Positions 9,055 to 17,943 of a stretch of DNA of 64,000 nt are shown in pieces (position 1 is the first letter of the stretch; each line of letters starts with the position of its first letter). The stretch is from an uncultured Bacteroidales bacterium (GTDB taxonomy: Bacteria; Bacteroidota; Bacteroidia; Bacteroidales; Bacteroidaceae). The notes below the pieces were generated by a model. That model did no database searches and was not told where the DNA came from. It saw only the letters and a list, made by a program, of their open reading frames with translations. The translations under genes and the position numbers were made by a program. The DNA is taken from the NCBI GenBank assembly GCA_902800925.1, contig CADCGD010000038.1:1-64000 (forward strand), given 5' to 3'.

Positions 9055-10975
9055 TGTTAAAGTTTGGATTATACGATTTGGGGTTGCCACCGCCTGCGGG
9101 CTTTGGATTGCCGTAAGTTGGGCGATAACCACCTTGTGGCGCCATGCCACTGTAGAGTTTAGCGATGAGGTCGGGTCGACCAATGCGTCGTAACGACTGC
9201 TCTATGCCACGACGCTCTTCGGGCTTATACCAGAAGAAGAACTGGCGTTGCGCCAACTTCTCCTTGGGCGTCTTGGCACTGAACACTGGTTGGAGCGTAT
9301 ATGGGTCGTAACCTGTATACCACGTCTCGGTGGCATTGGTAAGCGGTGTAGGTGTAAAGTCCTGTACCTGCTCAAGATGGAAATCGAGACCCTTGGTAAT
9401 TACTGCCAACTCGGCCATATCCTCCTCCTGACAACCAGGATGGCTGGAGATGAAGTAGGGGATGATTTGCTGGCGAAGACCTTCTTCGCGATTGATACGG
9501 TCGAAGATGCGCTTAAACTCGTAGAATTGTTGGAACGAGGGCTTGCGCATGAGGTAGAGCACACGGTCACTGGTATGCTCTGGGGCCACCTTCAGACGAC
9601 CCGACACATGACGGGTAATCAGTTCGCGAGTGTATTCCATAGCGGCCTTGTTGCTCGCCTCGTCCTTGCTCTTATATAATAATAGGTCGTAACGAACACC
9701 ACTGCCGATATAGCTGTGCTTGATGCCTGGCAGCGCATCTACCGAACGATAGATGTCGAGCAGCTTAGAGTGGTCTGTATTCAGGTTCGGACATATCTGC
9801 GGATGTACACATGACGGGCGACGGCACTTTTCGCAGGCGTTTTTATTCTTGCCGCTCATGCCATACATATTGGCCGATGGACCACCTAAGTCGCTGAGGT
9901 TGCCCTTGAAGTCGGGCATCTGGATAATTTGTTTGACCTCGCGCAGAATACTCTCTTTGGAGCGACAAGTAATGAATTTGCCCTGATGGGCAGAGATGGT
10001 ACAGAACGCACAGCCGCCAAAACAGCCACGATGGATGTTCACGGAGAACTTGATCATCTCGTAAGCAGGAATGCGCTTACCCTTGTATTTGGGATGGGGA
10101 TAGCGTGTATAGGGCAGGTCGAACGATGCATCGAGCTCTTCGGTAGTCATGGGCGGGTAGGGAGGATTGATGACCACATAGCGTCCGTCAACGCCCTGCA
10201 GCAAACGCTGAGCGTGCATCATGTTACTCTGCTCCTCTACATTCTTGAAGTTCTCGGCCTGAGCCTTCTTATTTTTCAGGCACTCCTCATGCGAATGGAG
10301 TACGATGTCGTGATCGGTAATGCCACCGATGATATCCTCCTCGCGTGAGAGATAAACGGTTTGCGGCAGGTCACGAATGTCACGAATGCTCTCGCCGGCA
10401 GCCAGACGGCGTGCCAGTTCGATAGTCACTTTCTCGCCCATGCCATAGGTAATCATATCGGCTGGCGAGTAGCATAGCAAGCACTTCTTCAGACTGTCGC
10501 TCCAATAGTCGTAATGACTCACACGGCGCAACGAGGCCTCTATGCCACCAAGCACTACGGGTACATCGGGAAATAGTTCCTTGAGGATTTTGGCATAAAC
10601 AATGGTAGGATATTCCGGACGCATGTCGTGACGACCGTCAGGACTATAGGCATCCTCGGAGCGTAGACGACGGGCAGCAGTGTATTTGTTGACCATCGAA
10701 TCCATACAGCCAGGGGCAATACCAAAAAACAGGCGTGGGCGTCCTAGCTTCTTGAAGTCTCGATAGTCACCGTGCCAGTCGGGCTGTGGCACGATGGCCA
10801 CACGGAAACCTGCGGCCTCAAGTGTGCGACCAATGACGGCCGCACCAAACGAGGGGTGATCAACATATGCGTCGGCAGAGAAGAGGATGACGTCCACCTC
10901 TTCCCAGCCACGCAACTCAAGTTCTTTCTTTGTTGTCGGCAGAAAATCTGTCAGTTTATAATTCTCTATTCCCAA
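8978..10975 (-). CDS. YgiQ family radical SAM protein
   Basis: 665 residues. The N-terminal UPF0313 domain (LTDFLPTTKKELELRG, DAYVDHPSFGAAVIGR) is followed by a radical SAM core with C-x3-C-x2-C in HRGCFGGCAFC, and then the conserved PEHTSD region. The C-terminus ends in a low-complexity Gly/Pro/Asn then basic tail (EEKRGRHHRHR). The function is unproven; the family is widespread in anaerobes. No ATG is available near the conserved start, so a TTG at 10975 is inferred. The reading frame is preceded by leader repeats, and its 3' end overlaps the PP2C-like gene. Confidence 0.93.
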   Translation of the reverse strand: MGIENYKLTDFLPTTKKELELRGWEEVDVILFSADAYVDHPSFGAAVIGRTLEAAGFRVAIVPQPDWHGDYRDFKKLGRPRLFFGIAPGCMDSMVNKYTAARRLRSEDAYSPDGRHDMRPEYPTIVYAKILKELFPDVPVVLGGIEASLRRVSHYDYWSDSLKKCLLCYSPADMITYGMGEKVTIELARRLAAGESIRDIRDLPQTVYLSREEDIIGGITDHDIVLHSHEECLKNKKAQAENFKNVEEQSNMMHAQRLLQGVDGRYVVINPPYPPMTTEELDASFDLPYTRYPHPKYKGKRIPAYEMIKFSVNIHRGCFGGCAFCTISAHQGKFITCRSKESILREVKQIIQMPDFKGNLSDLGGPSANMYGMSGKNKNACEKCRRPSCVHPQICPNLNTDHSKLLDIYRSVDALPGIKHSYIGSGVRYDLLLYKSKDEASNKAAMEYTRELITRHVSGRLKVAPEHTSDRVLYLMRKPSFQQFYEFKRIFDRINREEGLRQQIIPYFISSHPGCQEEDMAELAVITKGLDFHLEQVQDFTPTPLTNATETWYTGYDPYTLQPVFSAKTPKEKLAQRQFFFWYKPEERRGIEQSLRRIGRPDLIAKLYSGMAPQGGYRPTYGNPKPAGGGNPKSYNPNFNNDHSRAKHHSEEPQEEKRGRHHRHR

Positions 10976-11043
10976 TTTTAATTATTCGTTATTCACTATT
11001 CACTATTCTTCAACCTAAAGGTCGAAGTGTGGCTTCGCAATCA
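10976..11043 (-). repeat. Leader repeats plus GC hairpin before ygiQ
   Basis: Read toward ygiQ: a hairpin CGAAG-CCACA-CTTCG, then three or four GAATAGT/GAATAAC units ending at the TTG start. The hairpin part (11013-11041) resembles a second copy at 56430-56456. Confidence 0.55.
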
Positions 11044-11055
11044 CTAGCGATAGCG

Positions 11056-11403
11056 TTAATTAAACGGCGTCCCCTGGATAGCGCGTGTCGTCATACCCAG
11101 TTCGTCATTGCCGCGGTTCTTCCAATTAATGAAGAGCAGGACCAGTTGTTGCAGTCCATACGCCTTCATGTTACTATGATAGATGACGTCGAGGCAAAGG
11201 TCCAGCAGTCGCTTATCCTTACCTGCCTCAGACTCTAGCAGCGCACGAATATTTAGTTTTAACTTGTCAAGTACCTGTTCATCGACGTAACCGTTAGAGT
11301 CTATCAGATCGCGAAAGAACTGATAGTCGTCAATGGTCTGCAGATGTTCTTCACTGATGTCAATACTGCGTGTTCCGCTGGAATTTGTTTGAATCTTGTA
11401 CAT
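11056..11403 (-). CDS. Unknown conserved protein
   Basis: 115 residues starting MYKIQTNSSGTRSIDISEEH. It is mostly helical, with no signal peptide, membrane segment or recognisable motif. It lies 19 nt downstream of the golvesin-domain gene and upstream of ygiQ on the same strand, so it is probably in the same transcript. I do not recognise a family. Confidence 0.6.
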   Translation of the reverse strand: MYKIQTNSSGTRSIDISEEHLQTIDDYQFFRDLIDSNGYVDEQVLDKLKLNIRALLESEAGKDKRLLDLCLDVIYHSNMKAYGLQQLVLLFINWKNRGNDELGMTTRAIQGTPFN

Positions 11404-11422
11404 AATAGTTGGTTCTTAGTGA

Positions 11423-14305
11423 TTATTGTAATAGATAGTTTAATATTCCTCGCATGATGCCAGCTTGCTTCTGTTCCCCTTGAATGCACTCGAAGGGGAA
11501 TCCCATGACAAACAGACGGTAGTTGCTGCGATAGGCAACAGCTGCACCATTGCCGTCAGCATACTGCATAGCAGTAAAGGCGGGCTTGACGGGTTGCAGG
11601 ATATCGGAAGACGTGGCAGCATAATGCTCTTCGTTCAGCGCCTTCCAGTAGGCCATCTCCGTTCCTAAACCTCTCACCTTATTGTCTGCCACTTGTGAAC
11701 GACCACCCCATGAGGTTTTCATGACGGTCTGCAAGAAACGGCGGTCTGTATCCAGTGTCATATCAGTACCGATATAGGCACCACTGACCAGCAGGGCACC
11801 TCCATGGGCGGTGTAGCGTTGCAGGGCATTCTGCATGAGTGTGCTGAAAGTTTTGTAGATATTTACGCTATGTCCGTCGTTACGTTCCAAACCTAGTAGC
11901 AGGTCTACAGCATCATAGTCTGTCAGATTAACCTTACCCGTCTCCACAGCCTCGCTGCTACAACTGACAATGTTATATTTCTTTGCCGAATCGATAGCCT
12001 TGGCGTGGGACATTACGTAATTGAAGTCGTTGCCTGCAATGAGCATGCCTGTCAGTTCATCGCCACAGTAGCCCAGACCACCATTTTCAATACCCATCTG
12101 TGAGCGGTCGAAATTGATTTGTCGTCCAGACCATCCCAAGGTAGGACCATAGGTCACACCTGGGTCGTCATCCAGGTCAAAGCCTTGTTCTATGGGGGTA
12201 TTACGAACAGCTGGCGATGCTACACGGTGGAATCCGTTGACAATCACAACTGTCTTGTTGGCGTTGGGTATCATACAAGCTGACAACACCTCTGTCGTAA
12301 AACTCTCGCCACCACGATTGACTGCCGACACCTTGAAGTGGTATAGCAGTCCAGGTTCCAGTTCTACCTCGTGCTCTGTCTTTCCGCGTACATAGGTTCC
12401 GTTGTCGAAGTCTGCATCCCCGATAGCCGTATAAATGATATAGCCTGTGGGCTTGGCGGTAGGCTCCTGTGGGTCGTTGACGGCATTCCAACTAAGACGT
12501 GCCACGTTCTTCTTCAACGTTATGTGGAACTGGTCAGGAGCCAGTGGAGCCACAATGAATGTTCTGTCGTGCTGGTCGTTGACATAGCGCAGGATGGTCT
12601 TGTAGATAGAACGTGCCAAAGTGAAACGGAAGTTCGGATCTTGTCCGTAGCGCATATCAGGGAAATTCTGGTGGGACAGCATCTCCAAGATAGCACTGGG
12701 AACCTCTGGCAGACGGGTCTCTGAGTAGTTGCGGTCGAAGAGTTCCCTGCGGTGCCATTGTCCGTACTTGTATTTCAAATCCATGATCTCGTTAGAGAGC
12801 AATGCATCAGCAAGGTCGCGTGATGCCATTCGTGAAATGCCTGCATTCAGTTTGCCATCATTGAACTTCGTGGTACATATCGACAACGAGCCTATCAGTC
12901 CTTCACCATCCTTAGCATAGCCAGCATCACTATGAAAGGCCAGCGACAGTTCGATAGGCACTTTCAACCCCTCCATCGTGGGCATGTAACACGAACCACC
13001 ACCAAGGAGGTTGGTAGTCAGTGAGCGCACATTGATGTCGTCTGCATAATCGTTCGTACCACCCTTGCTACTATAGACGGTATAGGGCATGCCAGCCCAC
13101 TGCGCCCAGTAACGGGCACCTTCGAGTGCTCGTGGTAACCCGCTAGTCTGTCCGTCACGTTCAATGTTACCCATGCCTCCTCCAAAACGGATGGCATCGG
13201 TAGTAACTACGCCTTTCTCGTCACTTTGGTTTGAGAGGGTCACGCGATTGAACTCGCTATAGCCTGCGTCGAAGTCGAAGGTACCCAAATAAACCCATGT
13301 GCCACCGCCCATCTGCTGGTTTACATGATATTGAGTGCACTCTCCTTTGTGCCAGACAGTATATAACGCATCAGTTACACTATTCTCCAAAGTTTGATAA
13401 CTGACATAAACTGCATAGCGACCAGCCTTCTGGAAACGAGGCTGGTAGGTAGCCAGTGAATTGTGTGACTTGCTGCTGGTGGTCTTTACCATGCGTGCAG
13501 AACCAGCAACAAACGGATTCTCACCATCGGTATATGTTCCTGTATGATAAGCGAAGCCTGGCTGTTGAGTGGTATGCCACTTGTCACCATTGTTAATCTC
13601 GATATAGTTTGCCTTCGAACCATCGTTGTCAACAATGATTTCCTCCTTCTGCCAGTCGCGCTCACGAGGGGTGAAGACGATAGCTCCTGCCTTCTCCAGC
13701 ATAGGTATCAGGTAGGGTACTACGATGGTCTGAGTGTATAGGTCTTCTGTCGTACCGAACAGCTTCGGGCGTTGCCAGCGCCAATGTCCTTGGCCCTGAT
13801 CATAGTAGCGCCCGTGGCTGGCCCAGAGTGACAGGTGGCGGTTCTGTAGTCCGTGAGTAACCTTTACAGGTTTTGAGATGTTTCTCACCCACGGTGCTCC
13901 GTCGTAGTCAATGTCACCCCATAGTCGTGACTTGTCGGCATTCTGCGACAGACGGTTTGGAATGAGTTCGTCAATGGTCATACCGTTTGTTAATACCGTC
14001 ACTTGGTAGTTGCGATAGACCTTGGGAATCTCACCTTTTATCTTTTTATAGATGTGCTCTGTGATTTCCGGAGTAAACTCCTGACACGCAAAAAACTCGT
14101 CAGCAGTGATGACGAGTGTCTTACTACGGTGGTCCAGTTGGTAGCCCACCATACGGGGTGCCTGAGTCAGTCGGGTACCCTTGGGTTTGTATTTCGAAAA
14201 GTAAGAATTCAGTTTCTCAGCTAGTCTTGCCTCGTCTCTGGCAGTCTGGGCGCTCAGCGAGAGTGTTGCCAGAAGCAGCAGGAACAGTGTTATCCTTCTA
14301 AGCAT
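11423..14305 (-). CDS. Secreted golvesin/xanthan-lyase-type protein with amidase-like and FN3 domains
   Basis: About 960 residues with signal peptide (LFLLLLATLSLSAQ). The middle part (about 255-375) has a golvesin C-terminal/xanthan-lyase-like beta domain (AYHTGTYTDGENP, RYAVYVSYQ, WVYLGTFDF, VTTDAIRFGGGMG). An N-acetylmuramoyl-L-alanine amidase-like region surrounds it (WASHGRYYD near 165, LSLAFHSDAGY near 455). One fibronectin type III domain (about 595-690) is followed by a C-terminal domain of unknown role. Databases often call such proteins xanthan lyases; cell-wall or glycan action is inferred only. ATG 14305 is preferred over GTG 14308. Confidence 0.8.
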   Translation of the reverse strand: MLRRITLFLLLLATLSLSAQTARDEARLAEKLNSYFSKYKPKGTRLTQAPRMVGYQLDHRSKTLVITADEFFACQEFTPEITEHIYKKIKGEIPKVYRNYQVTVLTNGMTIDELIPNRLSQNADKSRLWGDIDYDGAPWVRNISKPVKVTHGLQNRHLSLWASHGRYYDQGQGHWRWQRPKLFGTTEDLYTQTIVVPYLIPMLEKAGAIVFTPRERDWQKEEIIVDNDGSKANYIEINNGDKWHTTQQPGFAYHTGTYTDGENPFVAGSARMVKTTSSKSHNSLATYQPRFQKAGRYAVYVSYQTLENSVTDALYTVWHKGECTQYHVNQQMGGGTWVYLGTFDFDAGYSEFNRVTLSNQSDEKGVVTTDAIRFGGGMGNIERDGQTSGLPRALEGARYWAQWAGMPYTVYSSKGGTNDYADDINVRSLTTNLLGGGSCYMPTMEGLKVPIELSLAFHSDAGYAKDGEGLIGSLSICTTKFNDGKLNAGISRMASRDLADALLSNEIMDLKYKYGQWHRRELFDRNYSETRLPEVPSAILEMLSHQNFPDMRYGQDPNFRFTLARSIYKTILRYVNDQHDRTFIVAPLAPDQFHITLKKNVARLSWNAVNDPQEPTAKPTGYIIYTAIGDADFDNGTYVRGKTEHEVELEPGLLYHFKVSAVNRGGESFTTEVLSACMIPNANKTVVIVNGFHRVASPAVRNTPIEQGFDLDDDPGVTYGPTLGWSGRQINFDRSQMGIENGGLGYCGDELTGMLIAGNDFNYVMSHAKAIDSAKKYNIVSCSSEAVETGKVNLTDYDAVDLLLGLERNDGHSVNIYKTFSTLMQNALQRYTAHGGALLVSGAYIGTDMTLDTDRRFLQTVMKTSWGGRSQVADNKVRGLGTEMAYWKALNEEHYAATSSDILQPVKPAFTAMQYADGNGAAVAYRSNYRLFVMGFPFECIQGEQKQAGIMRGILNYLLQ

Positions 14306-14309
14306 CACC

Positions 14310-14864
14310 TTATACCTCTCCTATGGTAAACTTCTCCGGACATTTGCCTTTGAAGTCTTTAAAATACAACTTGATTTCACGCATCTGACTGTCTATGTCA
14401 CCATTGGGAATGATAGTCTTGGTGCACTGGATGTGACGCTTCTCATAGTCCACACCATAGAGTAGGATAGGGATGCCGGCCTTCTGAGCAATATAGTAAA
14501 AACCTTTCTTCCACTCGGGATTCAGCGAACGAGTACCCTCTGGCGTGATACAGAGATGGAAGACGTGTTCCCTTTTTGCTGTCTCTGCCAGGTTGTCGGT
14601 CATACTTGTATGCTTGGAGCGCCATACAGGTATGCCTCCCAACTTACGGAAGATGGGACCTAAAGGCCAAAAGAACCACTCCTTCTTCATCAAGAAGTTG
14701 CTCTTCATGCCTTGGCTGATGCTATACAGCTGTCCTATCAGAAAGTCCCAGTTGCTGGTATGTGGTGCCAGACAGATAATGTATTTGTCAGGGTGGGGCT
14801 CCGTAACATTCACGGTCCATCCCATACGCTTATACAGTAACCAGTTGCAAAATTTCCTCATCAT
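14310..14864 (-). CDS. 1-acyl-glycerol-3-phosphate acyltransferase-like protein (PlsC family)
   Basis: 184 residues. The acyltransferase catalytic motif HTSNWD (H-x4-D) and the phosphate-binding ITPEGTRS motif are both present, with a short N-terminal hydrophobic region. It likely acylates a lysophospholipid or other glycerol-phosphate at the inner membrane; the precise acceptor is not shown. It lies 5 nt after the 87-aa gene and directly upstream of the golvesin-domain gene. Confidence 0.85.
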   Translation of the reverse strand: MMRKFCNWLLYKRMGWTVNVTEPHPDKYIICLAPHTSNWDFLIGQLYSISQGMKSNFLMKKEWFFWPLGPIFRKLGGIPVWRSKHTSMTDNLAETAKREHVFHLCITPEGTRSLNPEWKKGFYYIAQKAGIPILLYGVDYEKRHIQCTKTIIPNGDIDSQMREIKLYFKDFKGKCPEKFTIGEV

Positions 14865-14869
14865 TATTA

Positions 14870-15133
14870 TTAATGGTTATTGATCTGGTCCACAATATCG
14901 CTAGCCTGAGCTACAAAGTCTTCTCTTAGCTTCTGGTAGTACTTCTTGGCAGGCATACCTGGTTCTGGATGTGAGATACGACAGATGAAGTCGCTCTGCA
15001 TCTTCAGAATGCTGTAGATAATAGCCTCACAGTCGTCTCCGCCATTACCATAAAGTTTTGCTGCCACACACTCTGCGAAGAGGTCACCACACACTAGGTT
15101 AATACTGTGTTTCAATGTCCTTTTGTTTGCCAT
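14870..15133 (-). CDS. Unknown small conserved protein
   Basis: 87 residues (starts MANKRTLKHSINLVCGDLFAEC), soluble and helical with three Cys. I recall similar short proteins in Bacteroidota but know no function. It is first in the minus-strand run 15133-8248, divergent from pfp across a 187-nt spacer. Confidence 0.6.
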   Translation of the reverse strand: MANKRTLKHSINLVCGDLFAECVAAKLYGNGGDDCEAIIYSILKMQSDFICRISHPEPGMPAKKYYQKLREDFVAQASDIVDQINNH

Positions 15134-15267
15134 GTTTTTATCCTCCTATTTTGATTTGTTCATGTTTCAATCGTCAAAGTTAGGAAAAATAATTGAGATA
15201 ACATAACTTTTACAATAAAAAAAATATTAAAATGCGCGATTTCTTTCCGTTTCTCACAAAAAATAAC

Positions 15268-15275
15268 TATTTTTG
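15268..15275 (+). promoter_or_regulatory. Putative -7 box (TATTTTTG) for pfp
   Basis: TATTTTTG followed by CAA, 46 nt before the pfp ATG. The upstream -33 position reads TTTC rather than TTTG. Confidence 0.5.
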
Positions 15276-15320
15276 CAATTCGAAAATCAATTATTCACTA
15301 GTATAAACAATATTTCAACA

Positions 15321-16958
15321 ATGGAAAAAAGTGCATTGCAGTTGGCGAGAGCCGCTTATCAGCCTAAGTTGCCTAAGGCACTTCAGGGTGCAGTGAAAGT
15401 GAAGGAGGGTGCAGCAACCCAGAGTGTGGGCGACCAGGAAGAGATCAAGAAGCTTTTCCCTAACACCTATGGTATGCCTATCGTAGAATTCGAGCCCGCT
15501 ACCGAGGCTAACCACACCAAGATGAACGTAGGTATCATCCTTTCTGGTGGTCAGGCTCCTGGCGGTCACAACGTGATTACCGGTCTTTTCGACCAGATTA
15601 AGAAGCTCAACCCCGAGAACCGTCTCTATGGCTTCATCCTGGGCCCTGGCGGTCTGGTAGACCACAACTACATGGAGCTGACAGCTGACATCATCGACGA
15701 GTATCGTAACACCGGTGGTTTCGACATGATTGGTTCAGGTCGTACCAAGCTTGAGAAGGTTGATCAGTTCGAGAAAGGTCTCGAGATTATCCGCGAGCTT
15801 GACATCAAGGCTATCGTAATTATTGGTGGTGACGACTCTAACACCAACGCTTGCGTATTGGCCGAGTACTATGCTGCTAAGAACTATGGTGTTCAGGTAA
15901 TCGGTTGTCCTAAGACCATCGACGGTGACCTGAAGAACGAGCAGATTGAGACTTCTTTCGGTTTCGATACCGCTTGTAAGACTTATTCTGAGCTGATTGG
16001 TAACATCGAGCGCGACTGTAACTCTGCCCGCAAGTATTGGCACTTCATCAAGGTGATGGGTCGCTCTGCTTCTCATATCGCCCTGGAGTGCGCCCTGCAG
16101 ACGCAGCCCAACATCTGCCTGATTTCTGAGGAGGTAGAGGCAAAGGCTCAGAGCCTTGACGACATCGTTACCTACATCGCCAATACCGTTGCCGCTCGTG
16201 CTGCTGATGGTAACAACTTCGGTACCGTCATCATCCCTGAGGGTGTTATCGAGTTCATCCCCGCTATCAAGAAGCTCATCGCTCAGCTGAACGACGTGCT
16301 TGCTCTGCCTGAGGCTAAGGAGATCAGCCGTGACGAGCAGGTAGACTTCGCTAAGAGTCATCTGACTCCCGAGAACCTCGCTGTCTTCAACAGCCTGCCC
16401 GTTGGTGTGGCTCGTCAGCTGGCTCTCGACCGCGATCCTCACGGAAACGTACAGGTGTCACTCATCGAGACCGAGAAGTTGCTCAGCACTATGGTTGCCC
16501 AGAAGCTCGAGAAGATGAAGAAGGAAGGCAAGTACACTGGCAAGTTTGGTACTCAGCACCACTTCTTTGGCTACGAGGGACGCTGTGCTGCTCCTTCTAA
16601 CTTTGATGCAGACTACTGCTATGCTCTTGGTACTTCTGCTGCCCAGCTTATTGCCAACGGCAAGACTGGCTACATGGCTATCGTGAAGAATACTACCGCT
16701 CCTGCAGAGCAGTGGATTGCCGGTGGTGTGCCCATCACCATGATGATGAACATGGAGAAGCGTGCTGGTGAGATGAAGCCCGTTATCCGCAAGGCCCTCG
16801 TAGAGCTCGATGGTGCTCCCTTCAAGTACTTTGCTGCTCGTCGTGATGAGTGGGCTCGCAAGACGGCTTACGTATATCCTGGTCCTATCCAGTATTGGGG
16901 CCCCACAGAGGTGTGCGACCAGCCCACTATGACCCTCGCTCTTGAGCAGAAAAAATAA
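15321..16958 (+). CDS. pfp: Diphosphate--fructose-6-phosphate 1-phosphotransferase (PPi-PFK)
   Basis: 545 residues from ATG 15321; an upstream in-frame start would add a non-family tail. The enzyme reversibly phosphorylates fructose-6-phosphate with PPi. The GGDD motif ([12 protein letters not shown]169-D172) marks PPi rather than ATP specificity, and the substrate motif [10 protein letters not shown] is intact. The length fits the long, plant-type PFP class common in Prevotella. The membrane pyrophosphatase gene is 1 kb downstream on the other strand, pointing to PPi-based energy metabolism. Confidence 0.95.
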   Translation: MEKSALQLARAAYQPKLPKALQGAVKVKEGAATQSVGDQEEIKKLFPNTYGMPIVEFEPATEANHTKMNVGIILSGGQAPGGHNVITGLFDQIKKLNPENRLYGFILGPGGLVDHNYMELTADIIDEYRNTGGFDMIGSGRTKLEKVDQFEKGLEIIRELDIKAIVIIGGDDSNTNACVLAEYYAAKNYGVQVIGCPKTIDGDLKNEQIETSFGFDTACKTYSELIGNIERDCNSARKYWHFIKVMGRSASHIALECALQTQPNICLISEEVEAKAQSLDDIVTYIANTVAARAADGNNFGTVIIPEGVIEFIPAIKKLIAQLNDVLALPEAKEISRDEQVDFAKSHLTPENLAVFNSLPVGVARQLALDRDPHGNVQVSLIETEKLLSTMVAQKLEKMKKEGKYTGKFGTQHHFFGYEGRCAAPSNFDADYCYALGTSAAQLIANGKTGYMAIVKNTTAPAEQWIAGGVPITMMMNMEKRAGEMKPVIRKALVELDGAPFKYFAARRDEWARKTAYVYPGPIQYWGPTEVCDQPTMTLALEQKK

Positions 16959-16961
16959 TTG

Positions 16962-17852
16962 ATGCCCAATAAGAGGACAACGCATACAAAACAGACATCC
17001 GGACGTCGAACGGGTCCAGTTCCCCACAGACGTCCGAATGTCTTTGTTCGTTTAATACAACACCTGCCAGGTTGGGCATGGTGGATAGGCGGACTGTCTA
17101 TCGTTGCCGTCTATATTTATTTTTTCTATTACATCTTCGTAGGGCCCTTTGGCTTTCGTTGGCGTGCCCTCTATGGCGATGTTAGTTATCCTAAGGGTTA
17201 CGAGATTCATGGTATTGACATTAGTCACCATCAGGGACGTATTGATTGGCCTACGTTGCGTGATAAAGGACTAATCAACGAGACACCCATCAGGTTCATT
17301 ATGATGAAAGCCACTGAAGGTGCATCGCGTCTTGACCCCAACTTTAAGGAAAATTTCCGTCAGGCCAGAGAACATGGTTTTACACGTGGTGCATACCATT
17401 TCTATAGTGTTCATTCTCCTGCTGACAAACAGGCTGACTTCTTTATCCGTCATGCAAAGTTGGAGAATGGAGACCTGCCTCCTGTGCTTGATGTTGAACA
17501 TAAACCTAAACACCAGACAGATGAGGAGTTTGCTGCTAGTGTCTTGCAATGGCTCAACATCGTAGAACAGCACTATGGCGTGAAACCTATCATTTATACC
17601 TATTATAAATTTAAAACACGCTATCTGAGTGACTCCGTCTTCGACAGTTATCCCTATTGGATAGCACATTATTACGTCGATGAAGTGGAGTACGATGGTG
17701 CTTGGAAATTCTGGCAACACACCGATGCTGGTCGTCTTCCAGGCATTAAGGGACAGGTTGATTTCAACATCTATAACGGCTCCTTCTATGATCTTCGTAA
17801 GATGACTATTGGTGCTCGCGAACAGATTGGTGAGGACGCTTATAGTGACTAA
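16962..17852 (+). CDS. Membrane-anchored GH25 lysozyme-like muramidase
   Basis: 296 residues. A basic cytoplasmic N-terminus (1-47) precedes one transmembrane helix (about 49-72, WWIGGLSIVAVYIYFFYYIF) and then a GH25 domain (about 85-285). Family motifs are GIDISHHQGRIDW (catalytic Asp region), MMKATEGAS, and PPVLDVEH (Asp and Glu). GH25 enzymes cleave the beta-1,4 bond of peptidoglycan. The start is 4 nt after the pfp stop, so it is likely read with pfp. Confidence 0.92.
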   Translation: MPNKRTTHTKQTSGRRTGPVPHRRPNVFVRLIQHLPGWAWWIGGLSIVAVYIYFFYYIFVGPFGFRWRALYGDVSYPKGYEIHGIDISHHQGRIDWPTLRDKGLINETPIRFIMMKATEGASRLDPNFKENFRQAREHGFTRGAYHFYSVHSPADKQADFFIRHAKLENGDLPPVLDVEHKPKHQTDEEFAASVLQWLNIVEQHYGVKPIIYTYYKFKTRYLSDSVFDSYPYWIAHYYVDEVEYDGAWKFWQHTDAGRLPGIKGQVDFNIYNGSFYDLRKMTIGAREQIGEDAYSD

Positions 17853-17879
17853 CTGTTTTGCCGAATTACATGCAAAATA

Positions 17880-17912
17880 AGCGAGGAAGTTAGATTCTTC
17901 TACTCCCTCGCT
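17880..17912. terminator. Bidirectional terminator between GH25 and hppA
   Basis: Stem AGCGAGG/CCTCGCT with an inner GAAG/CTTC stem, placed between the convergent GH25 and hppA genes. T-runs are weak on both sides. Confidence 0.5.
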
Positions 17913-17943
17913 GTTATGCTGCAATTTTAATGTATTAAGTGCA

